From Kiritimatiellales bacterium (GTDB lineage Bacteria > Verrucomicrobiota > Kiritimatiellia > Kiritimatiellales > Pontiellaceae): DNA of 5,832 bases. Position numbers and translations under genes: made by a program. Location: NCBI GenBank assembly GCA_030621805.1, contig JAUXGY010000136.1, positions 1 to 5,832 of the forward strand, given 5' to 3'. Of this stretch, positions 4,615-5,832 are shown in pieces. Positions within the stretch are counted from its first letter, which is position 1. Each line of letters begins with the position of its first letter. The notes under the pieces were generated by a model. It was not told the DNA's origin and did no database searches. It saw only the letters and a list, made by a program, of their open reading frames with translations.

Positions 4615-5832
4615 TCAATGCCCTAGTAACTGAACCGTTTTTTGAATCATGCCTTGATTGGATTCGACGACCTGTGCGGCACGGGCACCAAGAGCGGTGC
4701 GGGTGGGTTCGTCGGAGGAGAGACGAGCCAGTGTGGATTCCAAGGCGGCGATGTCGGCCACCTGCATCAGCGCCTCATTCGCAAGAAATACAGGCATAAC
4801 GGCAGGGAAGTTTTCCATGTTTGGACCCACCACGATGGCCTTGCCACACATCGCGGGTTCGATCGGATTTTGCCCCCCGTGTTCCAGTAGACTTTTTCCG
4901 ACAAAGATAATATCGGCAATCGAATAGAAGCTACGAAGCTCGCCCGTCGTATCAATCAACAGCACGTCCGGGGTTTCCTCGGAGGGGGAGCCCTCAAGCT
5001 GGCTCCGGCGCAGAAAGGTTAATTGGCGCTCCTCCATGCATTGGATCACTTCGTCGGCACGTTCGACGTGGCGCGGAACCAGAACGAGAAAAAGATTTGG
5101 GGTTTTGGCCTTTCGTTTTTTATAGAGGTCGCACAGGACGGCCTCTTCGCCAGGCCAGGAGGAACCGGCAAGCCATACCATGGTGTTCGCCGGAACTCCG
5201 ATCGACTCCATCACATCTTGTGCCATTTTTTCGCCCGCGGCATTGCGTTCGGCGACATCAAACTTAACGGTTCCCATCACGTGCACATGCGCGGCGGGTG
5301 CCCCGATTCCGATCATCCGCCCCGCATCGACATCGCCTTGAACACAGATGGGGTCGATCCGCCGCAGGACATCAGCAGTGAGTGATTTGAGCTTGCGGTA
5401 GCCCTTGTACGAGCGTTCTGACATTCGTCCATTGATGAGCGAAACCGGAATCCCCTGCTTGTCCGCCAAGCGAATTAGATTAGGCCAGAACTCCCCTTCC
5501 ACCAGAATCAGGCGAACGGGGTCAACAATGCGCAGCACCTTTCGGATAATGATCGGGAGGTCGACCGGGAAATAGAACAACACGTCGCGCGGATCAATCT
5601 CCTTGCGGGCAATGGCATGTCCCGTGGAGGTGGTGGTGCTCAGCGCAAAAAAGGTGTCGGGATGCTCCTCGCGATAGGCCTTGATAAAACGTAGCGCCAC
5701 ATAAATTTCGCCGACACTGACGGCATGAACCCACACGCGGCGGTGTTCGCGCAACTGCGCCTTGGTGTTGGTTCCAAAATGCCCGATGCGCTGCTCGAAG
5801 TGCTGGAAATACCCACCCCGCCGCATCATCCG
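4615..5832 (-). CDS. waaA: Kdo transferase WaaA (KdtA), GT30 family, N-terminus cut by window edge
   Basis: This inner-membrane glycosyltransferase moves Kdo from CMP-Kdo onto the lipid A precursor (lipid IVA in E. coli), the first step of LPS inner-core assembly. The frame is open to the window edge (an Arg codon precedes the ATG at 5829). Family members normally carry an N-terminal membrane anchor before the Y..HF.QR.G segment, so the true start probably lies outside. Numbering from the ATG at 5829 (404 residues): RRGGYFQHFEQRIGHFG (3-19); WVHAVSVGE (33-41), with E41 equivalent to the proposed catalytic Glu31 of Aquifex aeolicus WaaA; EGEFWPNLI (111-119); NGRMSERSYKGY (133-144); GTVKFD (186-191); LVPRHVERADEV (250-261); DTTGELRSFYSIADIIFVGKSL (293-314); HGGQNPIEPA (317-326), the GT-B C-domain donor-site motif. 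All core motifs are intact. The gene is convergent with the PDZ gene, 28 bases between stops. Whether it adds one Kdo or more cannot be read from the sequence. Confidence 0.95.
   Translation of the reverse strand, partial: RMMRRGGYFQHFEQRIGHFGTNTKAQLREHRRVWVHAVSVGEIYVALRFIKAYREEHPDTFFALSTTTSTGHAIARKEIDPRDVLFYFPVDLPIIIRKVLRIVDPVRLILVEGEFWPNLIRLADKQGIPVSLINGRMSERSYKGYRKLKSLTADVLRRIDPICVQGDVDAGRMIGIGAPAAHVHVMGTVKFDVAERNAAGEKMAQDVMESIGVPANTMVWLAGSSWPGEEAVLCDLYKKRKAKTPNLFLVLVPRHVERADEVIQCMEERQLTFLRRSQLEGSPSEETPDVLLIDTTGELRSFYSIADIIFVGKSLLEHGGQNPIEPAMCGKAIVVGPNMENFPAVMPVFLANEALMQVADIAALESTLARLSSDEPTRTALGARAAQVVESNQGMIQKTVQLLGH

Noticed and set aside
4638..4643. T6 run on the plus strand downstream of the PDZ gene, as a possible terminator
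   Set aside because: No stable GC stem precedes it, and it lies within the waaA coding region.
5023..5385. Plus-strand open frame of 120 codons opposite waaA
   Set aside because: It is a shadow frame of a strongly conserved glycosyltransferase gene, with no domain features of its own.
5827..5829. ATG at 5829 as the true waaA start
   Set aside because: The frame stays open to the window edge, and the usual N-terminal membrane anchor of the family is missing from the visible part, so the gene is more likely cut by the window.

Overview
The window reads as a chromosomal stretch from a Gram-negative bacterium, probably of the PVC superphylum (Verrucomicrobiota, Kiritimatiellota or relatives). 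An LPS core gene (waaA) shows that an outer membrane is present. The WaaA motif GKSLLEHGGQNPIE, with GKS and Gln where E. coli has GGS and His, resembles PVC homologues. The secreted protein at 1526-2728 carries a beta-sandwich domain that I associate mainly with PVC bacteria. This placement rests on remembered family patterns, not on a search.

Layout: (1) 2-1375, plus strand: class I [4Fe-4S] fumarate hydratase, lacking roughly its first 84 residues because the window begins inside it. (2) 1376-1525: leader with a pyrimidine-rich tract and a strong Shine-Dalgarno site. (3) 1526-2728, plus: secreted 400-residue protein with a signal peptide, one NWxYGYYDG/RRW-type beta-sandwich domain and two Ig-like domains. 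(4) 2729-2914: 186-base gap with several small inverted repeats. (5) 2915-3754, plus: two-TM membrane protein with a cytoplasmic, partly TPR-like helical region. (6) 3768-4586, plus, 13 bases downstream: membrane-anchored protein with a Pro-rich linker, a helical segment and a C-terminal PDZ domain. (7) 4615-5832, minus, convergent: waaA (Kdo transferase), lacking its N-terminal anchor because the window ends there.

How the genes fit together: fumarase is central (TCA or reductive) metabolism and has no visible functional link to the rest. The 2915-4586 pair looks like a short co-transcribed unit of two uncharacterised envelope proteins. waaA works in lipid A-Kdo assembly but is on the opposite strand, so it is not in that unit. 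The 1526-2728 gene stands alone, with gaps on both sides and codon use unlike the fumarase gene. There is no tRNA, rRNA, CRISPR array, transposase or recognisable mobile element.

I found no strong candidate for a new multi-gene system. The best leads are the TM/TPR-like plus PDZ gene pair, the orphan secreted beta-sandwich protein, and the sharp codon-use contrast between the fumarase gene and its neighbour.
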